DNA from: an uncultured Erysipelotrichaceae bacterium
GTDB lineage: Bacteria > Bacillota_I > Bacilli_A > Erysipelotrichales > Erysipelotrichaceae
Length of the DNA: 6,366 nucleotides
Assembly (NCBI GenBank): GCA_947575425.1
Contig: CANPNQ010000063.1
Span: 1 to 6,366, forward strand
Direction of reading: 5' to 3'
Shown here: one piece after another, positions 6,031-6,366 of the stretch
Layout: each line of letters starts with the position of its first letter
Position numbering within the stretch: position 1 is the first letter of the stretch
Position numbers and translations under genes: made by a program
Notes under the pieces: generated by a model
What the model saw: only the letters and a program-made list of their open reading frames with translations
Told to the model about the DNA's origin: nothing
Databases searched by the model: none

Positions 6031-6051
6031 GACAGGATTATAAACCCTGCC
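6031..6051 (-). terminator. Probable terminator of the partial upstream gene
   Basis: On the minus strand GGCAGGG (6051-6045) pairs with TCCTGTC (6037-6031), using two G-U pairs, over a 7-base loop TTTATAA. It is followed by TTTT (6030-6027) and then an A/T-rich stretch. An extra A-U pair can extend the base. It lies 22 bases after the stop of the gene at 6074. The T-run is short, so termination may be partial. The loop also carries a TATAAT. Confidence 0.55.
6037..6042 (-). promoter_or_regulatory. Possible -10 box for the leader-adhesin transcript
   Basis: TATAAT on the minus strand at 6042-6037 would place a transcription start near 6030, ahead of the leader ORF's ribosome binding site. 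No good TTGACA-like -35 box lies 16-18 bases upstream and there is no TG extension, so this is a weak candidate. It also overlaps the terminator loop. Confidence 0.25.
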
Positions 6052-6073
6052 TATTAAAACCCTTTTACCAATG

Positions 6074-6366
6074 TTATTTTTCCATAGGAACGAAGTCCAC
6101 TGTCCATTGATCAAGAACATTTCCACAAGTATCAAAAACTTGACCAACAAAGTATCTTCCCGTACTTCCATTACATAGACTATCACCATATGCTTCTGCC
6201 TCTGTTTTTGTATTAAAAATCATCCCTGTATTCCCCATAGCATTCGGATGAATGCCATCGCATGACTGCTCCGGCTGAGACGGCTGCGGTTGCGATTGGC
6301 TAGGCTGAGAAGATGAAGCATTGCTTCCGCTACTTGACTGATTACTTTGTGATGGTGCTTGTGACT
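6074..6366 (-). CDS. C-terminal end of a surface-type protein with Ser/Gln/Pro linker
   Basis: Only the last 96 residues are present; the gene runs off the right edge and ends in TAA at 6076-6074. Visible residues 1-34 are a low-complexity Ser/Gln/Pro/Asn linker (for example SQSQPQPSQPEQS), typical of extracellular or wall-spanning spacers. Residues 35-96 form a small compact module with three cysteines (35, 64, 80), including FNTKTEAEAYGDSLCNG, GRYFVGQVFDTCGN and a final WTVDF. The module resembles the end of the Ig-like protein at 1312-2130 in pattern: F-x-x-(x)-x-E/Q-A/S, then a Tyr-rich strand, D-x-x-G and an aromatic final strand. That suggests a shared surface or binding domain. The upstream part, likely a membrane anchor and more domains, is not visible. 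It is in the same orientation as the adhesin operon but separated from it by a probable terminator. The function is unknown. Confidence 0.75.
   Translation of the reverse strand, partial: SQAPSQSNQSSSGSNASSSQPSQSQPQPSQPEQSCDGIHPNAMGNTGMIFNTKTEAEAYGDSLCNGSTGRYFVGQVFDTCGNVLDQWTVDFVPMEK

Noticed and set aside
1..6366. CRISPR arrays, tRNA/rRNA genes, insertion sequences, attachment sites or an origin of transfer
   Set aside because: No regularly spaced direct repeats, cloverleaf-like sequences, transposase-like proteins or terminal repeats were seen. The non-coding part is limited to the 234-base leader and short gene gaps.

Overview
The window is about 40% G+C by eye. It holds one block of genes, all read on the minus strand, from a Gram-positive (Bacillota) bacterium. 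That assignment rests on strong AGGAGG-type ribosome binding sites, a sortase-type wall-anchor signal, Cna_B/SpaA isopeptide modules and a TcpC-type conjugation protein. The content fits part of an integrative conjugative element or conjugative plasmid. A gut Firmicute is plausible, but no genus can be given from the sequence.

Read in the direction of transcription (high to low coordinates), the layout is as follows. (1) The C-terminal 96 codons of a Ser/Gln/Pro-linker surface-type protein (6366-6074), followed by a probable terminator. (2) A 234-base leader holding an 11-codon ORF with a near-perfect ribosome binding site (MNYYKYKEGKW), a small GGGG/CCCC hairpin, and a strong intrinsic terminator just before the next gene. 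This is arranged like an attenuator. (3) A giant thioester-domain adhesin with eight Cna_B/SpaA-like modules (5839-2183). Its wall-anchor signal lies just downstream in a different frame, so as written the protein is secreted but not anchored. (4) A membrane-anchored protein with two Ig-like domains and a C-terminal module resembling that of gene 1 (2130-1312). (5) A small helical cytosolic protein of unknown function (1270-935). (6) A VirB8-like TcpC protein of the conjugative channel (951-52). (7) The first 16 codons of a further gene (50-1), which runs off the window.

Genes 3 to 7 are tightly packed, with overlaps or gaps of under 45 bases, and look like one operon. The inferred logic is that cell-surface adhesin and accessory proteins promote or stabilise contact with a recipient, and the TcpC section belongs to the transfer channel. 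The most notable points are the (TA)3 tract where losing one TA unit restores an exact sorting signal and an ATGA overlap with the next gene, and the leader-peptide/terminator arrangement upstream of the adhesin.
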